DNA from: Nocardia stercoris
GTDB lineage: Bacteria; Actinomycetota; Actinomycetes; Mycobacteriales; Mycobacteriaceae
Assembly (NCBI RefSeq): GCF_003696265.1
Contig: NZ_RFFH01000010.1
Span: forward strand, 33,263 to 97,262
Direction of reading: 5' to 3'
DNA: 64,000 bases
The position numbers and the translations under genes are program-made. Positions 35,498 to 45,202 of the stretch are shown here, one piece after another. Under the pieces are notes generated by a model, which was not told the origin of the DNA, did no database searches, and worked only from the letters and a program-made list of their open reading frames with translations. Positions within the stretch are counted from its first letter, which is position 1; every line of letters starts with the position of its first letter.

Positions 35498-35529
35498 CCC
35501 CCGCCCCGGTGTCGACACCGGAGCGGGGG
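35498..35529 (-). terminator. 16-bp inverted repeat between acn and acnR
   Basis: Inverted repeat centred at 35513/35514: 16 base pairs with one mismatch (position 35505/35522), no loop, 38 bases after the acn stop. It could end acn transcripts or attenuate read-through into acnR; a DNA-level protein site is also possible as it contains a full palindrome CGGTGTCGACACCG. Confidence 0.55.
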
Positions 35530-35566
35530 CAGAGCGTTGTGCGAGCCGCGAAATCCCTTCCGGGAC

Positions 35567-38311
35567 TTAGCCGGCGGCGATCATGTTCCGCAGCACATAC
35601 TGCAGGATGCCGCCGTTGCGGTAGTAGTCCGCCTCACCGGGGGTGTCGATGCGCACGACCGCGTCGAAGACGACCTTCTCGCCGTTCTCCTTGGTCGCGG
35701 TGACCTTCATGGTCTCCGGCGTGACGCCCTCGTTCAGCTTGGTGATGCCCTCGATGTCGAAGACCTCGGTGCCGTCCAGACCCAGCGACGCGGCCGACTG
35801 GCCGGCCGGGAACTGCAGCGGCACAACGCCCATGCCGATCAGGTTCGAGCGGTGGATGCGCTCGAAGGACTCGGTGATGACGGCCTTCACACCCAGCAGG
35901 CGGGTGCCCTTGGCGGCCCAGTCACGCGAGGAACCCGAGCCGTACTCCTTACCACCCAGCACGACCAGCGGGATGCCCGCGGCCTGGTAGTTCAGCGAGG
36001 CGTCGTAGATGAACGCCTGCGGGCCACCGGGCTGGGTGAAGTCACGGGTGTAACCACCCGAGACGTCGTCGAGCAGCTGGTTGCGCAGCCGGATGTTGGC
36101 GAAGGTGCCACGAACCATGACCTCGTGGTTACCACGCCGCGAGCCCAGCGAGTTGTAGTCCTTGCGCTCCACGCCGTGGGCGTCGAGGTACTGCGCGGCC
36201 GGGGTGCCCGGCTTGATCGGACCGGCCGGGGAGATGTGGTCGGTGGTGACCGAGTCGCCCAGCAGCGCCAGCACGCGGGCGCCCTTGATGTCCTCGACCG
36301 GGGCCGGGGTCAGCGGCATGCCGTCGAAGTACGGCGCCTTGCGCACGTAGGTCGAGTCCTCGTTCCACGCGAAGGTGTTGCCCTCCGGGGTGTCCAGGTT
36401 CTTCCAGCGCTCGTCGCCGTCGAAGACGGTGGCGTAGGACTTGCGGAACATGTCCTGGCTGATCGCCGACTTGATGGTGTCGTCGATCTCCTGGGCCGAG
36501 GGCCAGATGTCCTTCAGGAACACCGGCTTGCCGTCGGTGTCGAAGCCCAGCGGCTCGGTCTCGAAGTCGAAGTCCATCGTGCCCGCGAGCGCGTACGCGA
36601 TGACCAGCGGCGGCGAGGCCAGGTAGTTCATCTTGACGTCGGGGGAGATGCGGCCCTCGAAGTTACGGTTACCCGACAGCACCGCAGTCACCGCGAGGTC
36701 GTTGTCGTTGATGGCCGCGGAGATCTCCTCCGGCAGCGGGCCGGTGTTACCGATACAGGTGGTGCAACCGAAACCGCCCACGTAGAAGCCGAGCTTCTCC
36801 AGGTACGGCCACAGGCCGGCCTTCTCGTAGTAGTCGGCGACGACCTGCGAGCCGGGCGCCATGTTGGTCTTGACCCACGGCTTGCTCTCCAGGCCCTTCT
36901 CGACCGCGTTGCGGGCCAGCAGGGCCGCACCGATCATGACCGACGGGTTGGAGGTGTTGGTGCAGGAGGTGATGCCGGCGACCACCACGGCACCGTGGTC
37001 CAGCACGAACTCGCCGCGCTCGGACTTGACCTCGATCGGCTTGTGCGGGCGGCCGTTGGCGTCCGAGATGGCGGCCGAGTCCGACGCCGGGAAGGTCTCC
37101 TCCAGCGCCTCGTCCAGCGAGCCGTGGCCCTCGACGTAGTTCAGGATGTCCTTGCGGAACGCGGACTTCGAGTCGCTGAGCAGGATGCGGTCCTGCGGGC
37201 GCTTCGGGCCGGCGATCGAGGGGACCACGGTGCTCAGGTCGAGCTCCAGGTACTCCGAGTACTGCGGCTCGTGGTCGGCGTCGTGCCACATGCCCTGCTC
37301 CTTGGCGTACGCCTCGACGAGCGCGAGCTGCTCGTCGCTGCGGCCGGTGAGGCGCAGGTAGTTGATGGTCTCGCCGTCGATCGGGAAGATCGCTGCGGTG
37401 GAACCGAATTCGGGGCTCATGTTGCCCAGGGTGGCGCGGTTGGCCAGCGGCACCTCGGCGACGCCCTTGCCGTAGAACTCGACGAACTTGCCGACCACAC
37501 CGTGCTTGCGCAGCATGTCGGTGACGGTGAGCACGACGTCGGTCGCGGTCACGCCCGGCTGGATCTCACCGGTGAGCTTGAAGCCGACGACGCGCGGGAT
37601 CAGCATGGAGACCGGCTGGCCCAGCATGGCGGCCTCGGCCTCGATGCCACCGACACCCCAGCCCAGCACGCCCAGGCCGTTGACCATGGTGGTGTGCGAG
37701 TCGGTGCCGACGCAGGTGTCGGGGTAGGCCTGGCCGTTGCGGACCATGACGGTGGGGGCCAGGTACTCGATGTTGACCTGGTGCACGATGCCCATGCCCG
37801 GCGGGACGACCTTGAAGTCGTCGAAGGCGCCCTGGCCCCAGCGCAGGAACTGGTAGCGCTCGCCGTTGCGCTCGTACTCGAGCTCGACGTTGCGCTCCAG
37901 CGCGTCCGCGCGGCCGAAGACGTCCAGGATCACCGAGTGGTCGATGACCATGTCGGCGGGGGACAGCGGGTTGACCTTGTTCGGGTCGCCGCCGAGGGTG
38001 GCGACGGCCTCACGCATGGTGGCGAGGTCGACCACGCAGGGCACACCGGTGAAGTCCTGCATGATGACTCGGGCCGGGGTGAACTGGATCTCGATGCTCG
38101 GCTGGGCGGTGGGGTCCCAGTTGGCGATCGCTCGGATGTGGTCGGCGGTGATGTTGGCGCCGTCCTCGGTACGCAGCAGGTTCTCGGCGAGAACCTTCAG
38201 GGCGTAGGGCAGCTTCTCGGTGCCGGGCACGGCAGCGAGGCGGAAGATCTCGTAGGACTGATCTCCGACCTCGAGGGTGCCCTTGGCGCCGAAGGAGTCG
38301 ATGCTCGTCAT
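35567..38311 (-). CDS. acn: Aconitate hydratase A
   Basis: Aconitase of 914 residues, the cytosolic/IRP-like AcnA type, converting citrate to isocitrate in the TCA cycle. The three [4Fe-4S] cysteines are visible: Cys450 in GITSCTNTS, Cys516 and Cys519 in GCTTCIGNTG. Other signatures: SHTTMVNGLGVLGWGVGGIEAE, and GSGSSRDWAAKGT near residue 790. The start at 38311 (MTSIDSFGAKG) matches the normal N-terminus; the frame stays open upstream to 38509 with no conservation. Length and order are intact. It is probably repressed by the downstream AcnR through a box 117 bp upstream of the start codon. Confidence 0.97.
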   Translation of the reverse strand: MTSIDSFGAKGTLEVGDQSYEIFRLAAVPGTEKLPYALKVLAENLLRTEDGANITADHIRAIANWDPTAQPSIEIQFTPARVIMQDFTGVPCVVDLATMREAVATLGGDPNKVNPLSPADMVIDHSVILDVFGRADALERNVELEYERNGERYQFLRWGQGAFDDFKVVPPGMGIVHQVNIEYLAPTVMVRNGQAYPDTCVGTDSHTTMVNGLGVLGWGVGGIEAEAAMLGQPVSMLIPRVVGFKLTGEIQPGVTATDVVLTVTDMLRKHGVVGKFVEFYGKGVAEVPLANRATLGNMSPEFGSTAAIFPIDGETINYLRLTGRSDEQLALVEAYAKEQGMWHDADHEPQYSEYLELDLSTVVPSIAGPKRPQDRILLSDSKSAFRKDILNYVEGHGSLDEALEETFPASDSAAISDANGRPHKPIEVKSERGEFVLDHGAVVVAGITSCTNTSNPSVMIGAALLARNAVEKGLESKPWVKTNMAPGSQVVADYYEKAGLWPYLEKLGFYVGGFGCTTCIGNTGPLPEEISAAINDNDLAVTAVLSGNRNFEGRISPDVKMNYLASPPLVIAYALAGTMDFDFETEPLGFDTDGKPVFLKDIWPSAQEIDDTIKSAISQDMFRKSYATVFDGDERWKNLDTPEGNTFAWNEDSTYVRKAPYFDGMPLTPAPVEDIKGARVLALLGDSVTTDHISPAGPIKPGTPAAQYLDAHGVERKDYNSLGSRRGNHEVMVRGTFANIRLRNQLLDDVSGGYTRDFTQPGGPQAFIYDASLNYQAAGIPLVVLGGKEYGSGSSRDWAAKGTRLLGVKAVITESFERIHRSNLIGMGVVPLQFPAGQSAASLGLDGTEVFDIEGITKLNEGVTPETMKVTATKENGEKVVFDAVVRIDTPGEADYYRNGGILQYVLRNMIAAG

Positions 38312-38427
38312 AAGTTCAGCTCCACTCGTCGTTGTCTGTTTGGCGAGGCCGGCCTGCGGCGGGGCTGTGCCGAGGAGGCCTGGTCGAGGGCGCAGTCTGG
38401 GCTGTGCGCCTCGTGATTCGAGCCTAA

Positions 38428-38443
38428 CAGTACGCTTGTCCTG
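38428..38443 (-). promoter_or_regulatory. AcnR operator in acn promoter
   Basis: On the minus strand this reads CAGGACAAGCGTACTG, matching in every fixed position the AcnR consensus I recall for Corynebacterium glutamicum (CAGNACnnncGTACTG). It sits 117 bp before the acn start codon and directly beside TTAGGCT-like -10 sequence on the same strand, a repressor position. Confidence 0.7.
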
Positions 38444-38535
38444 TGAAATACCCGGGGGACGTGGTGCGCGTGCCGTGCAAGTATCCCGCATCGGCGCGGC
38501 GACCGGCACCGCGCCCGGGAGCCGGGAACGAAGCC

Positions 38536-38646
38536 GCCGCCATGGTCCGGAGCGGCATCGCGGCTGTGGTCATGAGCGGGACCGCCGCTGTGGTCATGAG
38601 CGGCGCCGTCGCTGTGGTCATGAGCGGGACCGCTGCGGTGGTCGCG
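38536..38646. repeat. 24-bp tandem repeat (4.6 copies)
   Basis: Units begin at 38536, 3860x-equivalent steps of 24 (38560, 38584, 38608, 38632). The core of each is GCTGTGGTCATGAGCGGGAC with few changes; the first unit is most divergent. It lies in the 375-bp region between the divergent acn and Rv1476-like genes, ending 40 bp before the latter's ATG. Both strands can be read as in-frame repeats (plus: AAVVMSGT; minus: HDHSGGPA), but neither resembles a real protein strongly. A minisatellite or a repeated promoter site are options. Confidence 0.75.
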
Positions 38647-38686
38647 TAGAGTGCTCGCAGCCCCTCCCCGACGATCCGGATGGACG

Positions 38687-39268
38687 ATGACCGCCTCGCA
38701 CACCTCGGTTCTCCTGCCCTGCGCCGCAGAGTTCTACCGACCTTCGGCTGCGCCCCTGCTGGCCCAGTTCGTGCGCCCCGCGGCCACCGAGATCCCGCCG
38801 GACGTCCACATCACCGCGATTCTGGCGGAACTGGCCGAGGGCGACCATGTCGCGGCTCCGGCCGGCAAGAAGCACGACAAGCTGGTGGCCATCGCCGCCG
38901 ACGCCCGCGAGCACGGCATCGACCTCAGTATCGTTGTGGTGCCGGGCAATCCGGCTCGCGACTCCGATCTGCGTGATGTCGCGACCACGGTCGGCCAGAG
39001 CGTGCACGGCACCGTGGCGGTGTTCAGCGACGACTGGGTCGGGACCTACAGCGATTCGATCTCGCGGGCCCGCCTGGAGTGGGCCGAGGACGGCGCCAAG
39101 TACACCGGCGGCCGCTCCGACGACGCCGCCCGGACCTTCGTCTCCCACCTCGAGCGTCCCGACCACATGTCGTGGCCGGCGGTGACGACGGTGCTGGTCG
39201 CCGGAACCGTGCTCGTGGCCGGCGGACTGCGCTGGGTCAAGGCGCGGCGGGCCGCGGCCCCCGCCTGA
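38687..39268 (+). CDS. Rv1476-like membrane protein
   Basis: 193 residues. Most of the chain is a soluble alpha/beta domain (TASHTSVLLPCAAEFYRP, LSIVVVPGNPARDSDLRDVATTVGQSVHGTVAVFSDDWVGTYSDSI), with a C-terminal membrane anchor (AVTTVLVAGTVLVAGGLRW) followed by a basic tail. Start ATG at 38687 follows GGATGGA. In mycobacteria the homologue (Rv1476) is always next to acn and ripA; its role is not established, although a place at the division-site envelope is suggested by the neighbour hydrolase. Confidence 0.85.
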   Translation: MTASHTSVLLPCAAEFYRPSAAPLLAQFVRPAATEIPPDVHITAILAELAEGDHVAAPAGKKHDKLVAIAADAREHGIDLSIVVVPGNPARDSDLRDVATTVGQSVHGTVAVFSDDWVGTYSDSISRARLEWAEDGAKYTGGRSDDAARTFVSHLERPDHMSWPAVTTVLVAGTVLVAGGLRWVKARRAAAPA

Positions 39269-39677
39269 CCCTTCCGCCTTTCGGTACACCGCGCTCGCGA
39301 TGAGCGCGCGATCCGTCGGGCCTGCACCTGCCCGCCAGCGGCGCATTTCCGCGCCCGGCCGCAGCCAATTCGGACAGTACGTGACGACCGGTTCGTTTCT
39401 CTCGAGCAATTCCACACCGATATCCGGCAATTAGCCAGAAACGTACAAATTTCTCGCCTGTCGTGTCCGGAAAGGTGTTTTCCCAGCGACAAAAGTGCCG
39501 TACGGTCTGGAATGACACTCCTGGGGAAGGAGTGCCGAATGTGTCACCGGCGGATCTTGTTATCCATTGTTTCTGCTGGTGAGCATGAGGTGACGGCGAG
39601 CGGGCCAGCTTTCCCGTGGACGGGACGCCGGTGATTCCTCCCCCGGGGCGGCGACACGTCCTGGAGGTGTGAAGCGC
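39269..39677 (+). other. Long leader before ripA-like gene
   Basis: 409 bases with no gene. It has an AT-rich promoter-like part (about 39400-39470). A perfect 7-bp hairpin CACTCCT-GGGGA-AGGAGTG (39516-39534) overlaps with another possible helix, TGACAC (39513-39518) with GTGTCA (39541-39546); the two exclude each other. Transcripts of cell-wall hydrolase genes in Actinobacteria often have cis-regulatory leaders such as the c-di-AMP riboswitch, but its conserved bases are not seen by eye here. Confidence 0.4.
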
Positions 39678-41093
39678 ATGTCCGTACGACGACCGGGGGG
39701 GTCGGTTCGGGTCGCTCTGGGGTTGCTGTTGTCGGGTCTGGTCACGGTCGTGGTGATGCCGTTGTCCGCCGCCGTGCCCCCGCCGCCCCCCAACCCCACT
39801 GACGGCGACATCGCCGCCGCCGGCGCCCAGGTACAGGCCTCGATCGGCCAGGTCGGCGACCTGATCAACCAGGTGGCCACCGCGCAGGCGCAACTGCAGC
39901 AGCTCGACGACGCGGTGGGCGCCCGCCGCGAGGCCGTGAACAAGGCGCTGGTCGACCTGCAGAACGCCCGCGCGGCCGCCGACGTCGCCGGTGCCGCCGC
40001 GGCGCAGACCCAGCAGGATCTCGCCGCCGCCGGCGACCGGGTCGACACCGTGCGCAAGGACTTCGACGCGGCCGCGCGCGAGTCCTATATGCGCCCCGGG
40101 ACGCACTCGGTCCTGACCTATCTGTCCGGCGACGCCGCCGGATCCGATGTGGCACTGGACCGTTCGATGGTCATGAGCTCGGTCTCCAAGTCGCAGACCC
40201 AGGTCCTCGACGAGCTGCGGCGCGCCCAGCTCGACCAGGCCAACAAGGACTCCAGTGCCCGCGCCGCCAAAGAGGCCGCCGACTCCGCGGCCGCCGCGGC
40301 CGATGCCCAGCGGATCGCCGCGATCGCCGCGGTGAGCACCGCGCAGGCCGCCGCCGACCAGCAGGCGGCCAAGCGCAACGACCTCACCACCAAACGCGAC
40401 TCCGCCCAGCAGCAGCTCGACGCCGCCCGCGACACGGTCTCGGGCCTGCAGGGCCAGCGCGACGCCTACCTGGCGTGGGACCGGCAGCGCCAAGCCGAGG
40501 AAGCGGCCGCCCGCGTCGCCGCCGCGCAGGCCGCGGCCCGAGTCGCCGCCGACCGCGCGGCCGCCGAGCGGGCCGCCCAGGCCGGATCCGGCCAGTACCC
40601 GCACACCCAGCTCGGCGCCGGCGGCGCGCACGGCAGCAAGACCGTGCCGACCCGGCCGTCCGGCAGCCGCAGCGACCTCATCGAAACGGTCGTCGACCGG
40701 GCCATGTCGCAGCTCGGGGTCACCTACTCCTGGGGTGGCGGCGACGAGGAGGGGCCGACCCTGGGCATCCACGACGGTGGCGTCGCCGACAGCTACGGCG
40801 ACTACAACAAGGTCGGATTCGACTGTTCCGGCCTCATGGTCTACGCGTTCGCCGGTATCGGGGTGTCGCTACCGCACTACAGTGGGTACCAGTACCAGAT
40901 GGGAACCCGGGTACCGGTCGGTGACCGCCAGCGCGGTGACATGCTGTTCTGGGGCTCCAACGGCAGCGAACACGTGGCCCTCTACCTTGGTGGCGGCCAG
41001 ATGATCGAGGCGCCGGAATCCGGTGAGGTGGTTCGGGTGACGGCGGTGCGCGAAGGCGGCATCATGCCCTATGCGGTCCGCATCGTCACTTAG
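39678..41093 (+). CDS. ripA: NlpC/P60 peptidoglycan hydrolase, RipA-like
   Basis: 471-residue secreted endopeptidase. Signal peptide (RVALGLLLSGLVTVVVMPLSAA), a long coiled-coil segment (about 35-290, many Ala/Gln heptads), then a C-terminal NlpC/P60 domain with catalytic Cys383 in FDCSGLMVY and His432 in SEHVALYLGGG. It cuts D-Glu-mDAP bonds between stem peptides for septum splitting, as RipA does with Rpf proteins. The ATG at 39678 is 9 bases after GGAGGT; the GTG at 39669 sits immediately beside it and is unlikely. Mycobacteria have two adjacent genes (ripA, ripB); here only one. Confidence 0.92.
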   Translation: MSVRRPGGSVRVALGLLLSGLVTVVVMPLSAAVPPPPPNPTDGDIAAAGAQVQASIGQVGDLINQVATAQAQLQQLDDAVGARREAVNKALVDLQNARAAADVAGAAAAQTQQDLAAAGDRVDTVRKDFDAAARESYMRPGTHSVLTYLSGDAAGSDVALDRSMVMSSVSKSQTQVLDELRRAQLDQANKDSSARAAKEAADSAAAAADAQRIAAIAAVSTAQAAADQQAAKRNDLTTKRDSAQQQLDAARDTVSGLQGQRDAYLAWDRQRQAEEAAARVAAAQAAARVAADRAAAERAAQAGSGQYPHTQLGAGGAHGSKTVPTRPSGSRSDLIETVVDRAMSQLGVTYSWGGGDEEGPTLGIHDGGVADSYGDYNKVGFDCSGLMVYAFAGIGVSLPHYSGYQYQMGTRVPVGDRQRGDMLFWGSNGSEHVALYLGGGQMIEAPESGEVVRVTAVREGGIMPYAVRIVT

Positions 41094-41225
41094 CGCGCAA
41101 TCGAATTCGACGCCGTACGCGGGCCCGGAATCAGTGTTGTGCCGGGTCCGCTGCGGCAATTCTCAGCCACACCTGGAATAGTTGGGTCCAGCACGCACAG
41201 GACCAGAGCGAAAGCGGGGATTTTG

Positions 41226-42343
<1,118 letters not shown>

Positions 42344-42347
<4 letters not shown>

Positions 42348-43330
42348 CCGCGGCGTCGAATCCGGGTGCACCGGTGACCACTGTGACCCACGCGCCGCCG
42401 TCGTTCCAGGCCGGGCAGCTGTCCGACCCGCGGCTGACCGCGGCGCTCAAGACACTCGAACTCACCGTGCGGCGCCGCCTCGAGGGCGTCCTGCACGGTG
42501 ACCACCAAGGCCTGATCCCGGGACCGGGTTCCGAGCCCGGCGACGCCCGGCTCTATCAGCCCGGTGACGATGTGCGGCAAATGGATTGGTCGGTCACCGC
42601 CCGGACCACGCACCCGCACGTGCGGCAGATGATCGCCGACCGCGAGCTGGAGACCTGGCTGGTCGTCGACCTGTCGGCCAGTCTCGACTTCGGTTCGGCC
42701 GCGGTCGGCAAGCGCGATCTGGTGGTCGCCGCTGCCGCCGCGATCACCCATTTGACCAGCGGCGGCGGCAACCGGATCGGTGCCGTGATCGCCACCGGCG
42801 ACCGGCTCTACCGGATCCCGGCACGCAGCGGCCGGATGCACGCCCAGACCCTGCTGCGCCGCATCGCCACCACGCCGCGCGCCGCCGACGGTGTGCGCGG
42901 CGACCTGCGCGGCGCCATCGAGTCGCTGCGCCGACCGCAGCGCAAACGTGGTCTGGCCGTAGTGATCTCGGACTTCCTCGGCGAGATCGACTGGCAGCGT
43001 TCGCTGCGCGCCATCTCCGGCCGCCACGACCTGCTGGCGGTGGAGATCCTCGACCCGCTGGACCTGGATCTGCCCGATGTCGGCGATGTGGTGCTGCACG
43101 ACCCGGAGACCGGTCACACCCGCGAATTCACCGTGACCAACAGTCTGCGGGCGGATTTCGCGCAGGCCGCGGGCCTGCACCGGGTCGAGGTGGCGCAAGC
43201 GCTGCGGGGCTGCGGTGCCCCGGTGATGAACCTGCGGACCGACCGGGACTGGATCTCCGACGTCGTCCGATTCGTGTCCACCCGGCGCCACACCCTGGGC
43301 GCCACGAGCGGGCGGGTGCCCAGGCAGTGA
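42344..43330 (+). CDS. DUF58 domain protein (Rv1480-like)
   Basis: 328 residues. DUF58 motif region: GPGSEPGDARLYQPGDDVRQMDWSVTARTTHPHVRQMIADRELETWLVVDLSASLDFG, the last part being a MIDAS-like VWA edge (DLSAS). It is the middle gene of a moxR-DUF58-VWA unit, overlapping moxR by 4 bases and 10 bp from the VWA gene. Such triplets are thought to assemble or activate metal-dependent complexes. Confidence 0.92.
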
Positions 43331-43340
43331 GCACGCGACA

Positions 43341-44345
43341 GTGAGCATTTCCCACTTCACCAACGCGATCTGGCTGACCTTCCTGGTCGCCGTCGGGGCG
43401 ATCGCGGTGCTGTACCTGGTGGTGCAGCGGCGGCGCAAGCGGCACATGCTGCGCTTCGCCAATATGGAGGTCCTGGAACGGGTCGCGCCGAAGGGGCCGA
43501 GCCCGTGGCGGCACGCGCCGGTCGCGTTGCTGCTGGCCGGGCTGATGCTGCTGACGGTCGCCGCGGCCGGGCCGCAGGCGGCCAAGCAGGTACCGCGCAA
43601 TCGCGCCACCGTCATGTTGGTGATCGACGTGTCGCTGTCGATGGAGGCCACCGATGTGCCGCCGTCGCGGATCGATGTGGCGCGCAAGGCCGCCAGCCAG
43701 TTCGTCGACGGACTGACCCCCGGGATCAACCTGGGCCTGGTCACCTTCGCCGGGACCGCCTCGGTGCTGGTGTCGCCGACCACGAATCGGGAGGCGGTCA
43801 AGCACGCCATCCAGACGATGAAGCTGGCCGAGCGCACCGCGACCGGTGAGGGCATCTTCAGCGCCATGCAGGCCATCGACACCCTGGGTTCGGTGCTCGG
43901 TGGCGCGGAGACGCCGCCGCCGGCCCGGATCGTGCTGATGTCCGACGGCAAGCAGACGGTGCCCGACGACAAGGACACCGAGAATCCCCGGCACGGTTTC
44001 GTCGCCGCCCGGCTGGCCAAGGAGAAGGGCATCCCGGTCTCCACCATCTCGTTCGGCACGACCTGGGGGACGGTGAGCATTCCCGACCAGGACGGGAAGG
44101 GCACCCAGACCGTCCGGGTGCCGGTCGACGACGACGCGCTCAAGCACATCGCCGACCTCTCCGGCGGCGAGTTCTTCACCGCGTCCTCGCTGGAGGAACT
44201 GTCGAGTGTGTACGCGACGCTCGACAAGCAGATCGGCTACGAGATGCAGATGGGTGACGCGAGCCGGCCGTGGCTACTGCTGGGTCTGCTGGTCTCCGCT
44301 GCGGGCGTGGTGACCGGGTTGCTCTATCGTCAACGGCTGCCGTAA
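43341..44345 (+). CDS. VWA-domain membrane protein (Rv1481-like)
   Basis: 334 residues, GTG start at 43341. Two membrane segments at the N-terminus (AIWLTFLVAVGAIAVLYLVV; HAPVALLLAGLMLLTVAAAG), a VWA domain with MIDAS motif DVSLSM (about 95-100) and conserved TFAGTAS, ARIVLMSDGKQTV, and a C-terminal membrane helix (WLLLGLLVSAAGVVTGLLY). Third gene of the moxR unit. VWA/MIDAS proteins bind metal and partner proteins. Confidence 0.92.
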   Translation: MSISHFTNAIWLTFLVAVGAIAVLYLVVQRRRKRHMLRFANMEVLERVAPKGPSPWRHAPVALLLAGLMLLTVAAAGPQAAKQVPRNRATVMLVIDVSLSMEATDVPPSRIDVARKAASQFVDGLTPGINLGLVTFAGTASVLVSPTTNREAVKHAIQTMKLAERTATGEGIFSAMQAIDTLGSVLGGAETPPPARIVLMSDGKQTVPDDKDTENPRHGFVAARLAKEKGIPVSTISFGTTWGTVSIPDQDGKGTQTVRVPVDDDALKHIADLSGGEFFTASSLEELSSVYATLDKQIGYEMQMGDASRPWLLLGLLVSAAGVVTGLLYRQRLP

Positions 44346-44404
44346 CGCACGGTAATTCGGCACCCGGACGCGACCCACACCCACAACCAGATAGGTTTAC
44401 GCGC

Positions 44405-45121
44405 ATGTCGAACATCACATCCCGTTCTGTCCTCGTGACGGGCGGCAACCGGGGCATCGGCCTCGCGGTAGCCCAGCGCCTGCTCGCCGACGGCCACAAG
44501 GTCGCTGTCACGCACCGTGGTTCGGGTGCGCCGGAGGGCCTGTTCGGGGTCAAGTGCGATGTCACCGACACCGAGTCGGTCGACCGGGCCTTCACCGAGG
44601 TCGAGCAGCACCAGGGCCCGGTCGAGGTGCTGGTCGCCAATGCCGGTATCACCGACGACACCCTGCTGATGCGCATGACCGAGGAGCAGTTCACCAAGGT
44701 TCTCGACGCCAACCTCACCGGTGCGTTCCGCTGCGCCAAGCGCGCCAACCGGGCCATGCTGCGCGCCCGCTGGGGCCGGATGATCTTCCTGGGTTCGGTG
44801 GTCGGCATGGCCGGCCAGGCCGGTCAGATCAACTACGCGGCCTCGAAGGCCGGTGTCATCGGCCTGGCGCGCTCGGTCACCCGCGAGCTGGGTTCGCGCT
44901 CGATCACCGCCAACGTCGTGGCGCCCGGTTTCATCGAGACCGACATGACCGCGGATCTGCCGGACGACCTGCGCGAGATGGCGAAGAAGTTCATCCCGTT
45001 GCAGCGCGTCGGCCAGCCGGAGGAGGTCGCGGCCGTGGTCAGCTTCCTGGCCTCGGAGGACTCCCGGTACGTCTCCGGCGCGGTCATCCCGGTCGACGGC
45101 GGTATGGGTATGGGGCACTAG
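44405..45121 (+). CDS. fabG1: 3-oxoacyl-ACP reductase FabG1 (MabA)
   Basis: 238-residue SDR, the NADPH-dependent reductase of the FAS-II mycolate elongation cycle. Motifs: NADP site VTGGNRGIGLAVA, catalytic Ser131 (FLGSVVG), Tyr144 and Lys148 (NYAASKAG), and NVVAPGFIETDMTADLPD. The order fabG1-inhA identifies it as MabA. The gap from the VWA gene is 59 bp, so it may share that transcript or use its own promoter. ATG at 44405 is the natural start; an upstream open frame is not conserved. Confidence 0.96.
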   Translation: MSNITSRSVLVTGGNRGIGLAVAQRLLADGHKVAVTHRGSGAPEGLFGVKCDVTDTESVDRAFTEVEQHQGPVEVLVANAGITDDTLLMRMTEEQFTKVLDANLTGAFRCAKRANRAMLRARWGRMIFLGSVVGMAGQAGQINYAASKAGVIGLARSVTRELGSRSITANVVAPGFIETDMTADLPDDLREMAKKFIPLQRVGQPEEVAAVVSFLASEDSRYVSGAVIPVDGGMGMGH

Positions 45122-45202
45122 CTCCCACTGGGCCTCGGAACGACCGGGGCCACAACCCTTTCCGTCACCCCTGTAGCTCTTCTCGAGGAGAACCCCGAAC
45201 CC

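Larger units (their letters stand above)
38312..38686. other. Divergent intergenic region acn / Rv1476-like
   Basis: 375 bases without a supported gene. Contains the AcnR box and, nearer the plus-strand gene, the 24-bp tandem repeat. A 68-codon ORF with GTG start (38443-38649, plus) spans the repeat, but it lacks a convincing ribosome site and its composition follows the repeat. Confidence 0.6.

Noticed and set aside
35537..38416. 959-codon ORF on the plus strand, antisense to acn
   Set aside because: Val/Gly/Arg/Leu shadow of the highly expressed acn codons; no recognisable domain and no ribosome-binding site.
38443..38649. 68-codon plus ORF with AAVVMSGT repeats
   Set aside because: No clear ribosome site, composition dictated by the repeat; kept only as a note in findings.
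38308..38703. 131-codon minus ORF with HDHSGG repeats, resembling a metal-binding protein
   Set aside because: The motif comes from the 24-bp tandem repeat in an intergenic zone; the remaining sequence extends into acn in a wrong frame.
39500..39677. c-di-AMP (ydaO) riboswitch before ripA
   Set aside because: The conserved 3' CAGCTAACC-type and GGGG-rich core bases could not be found by eye; only generic hairpins remain.
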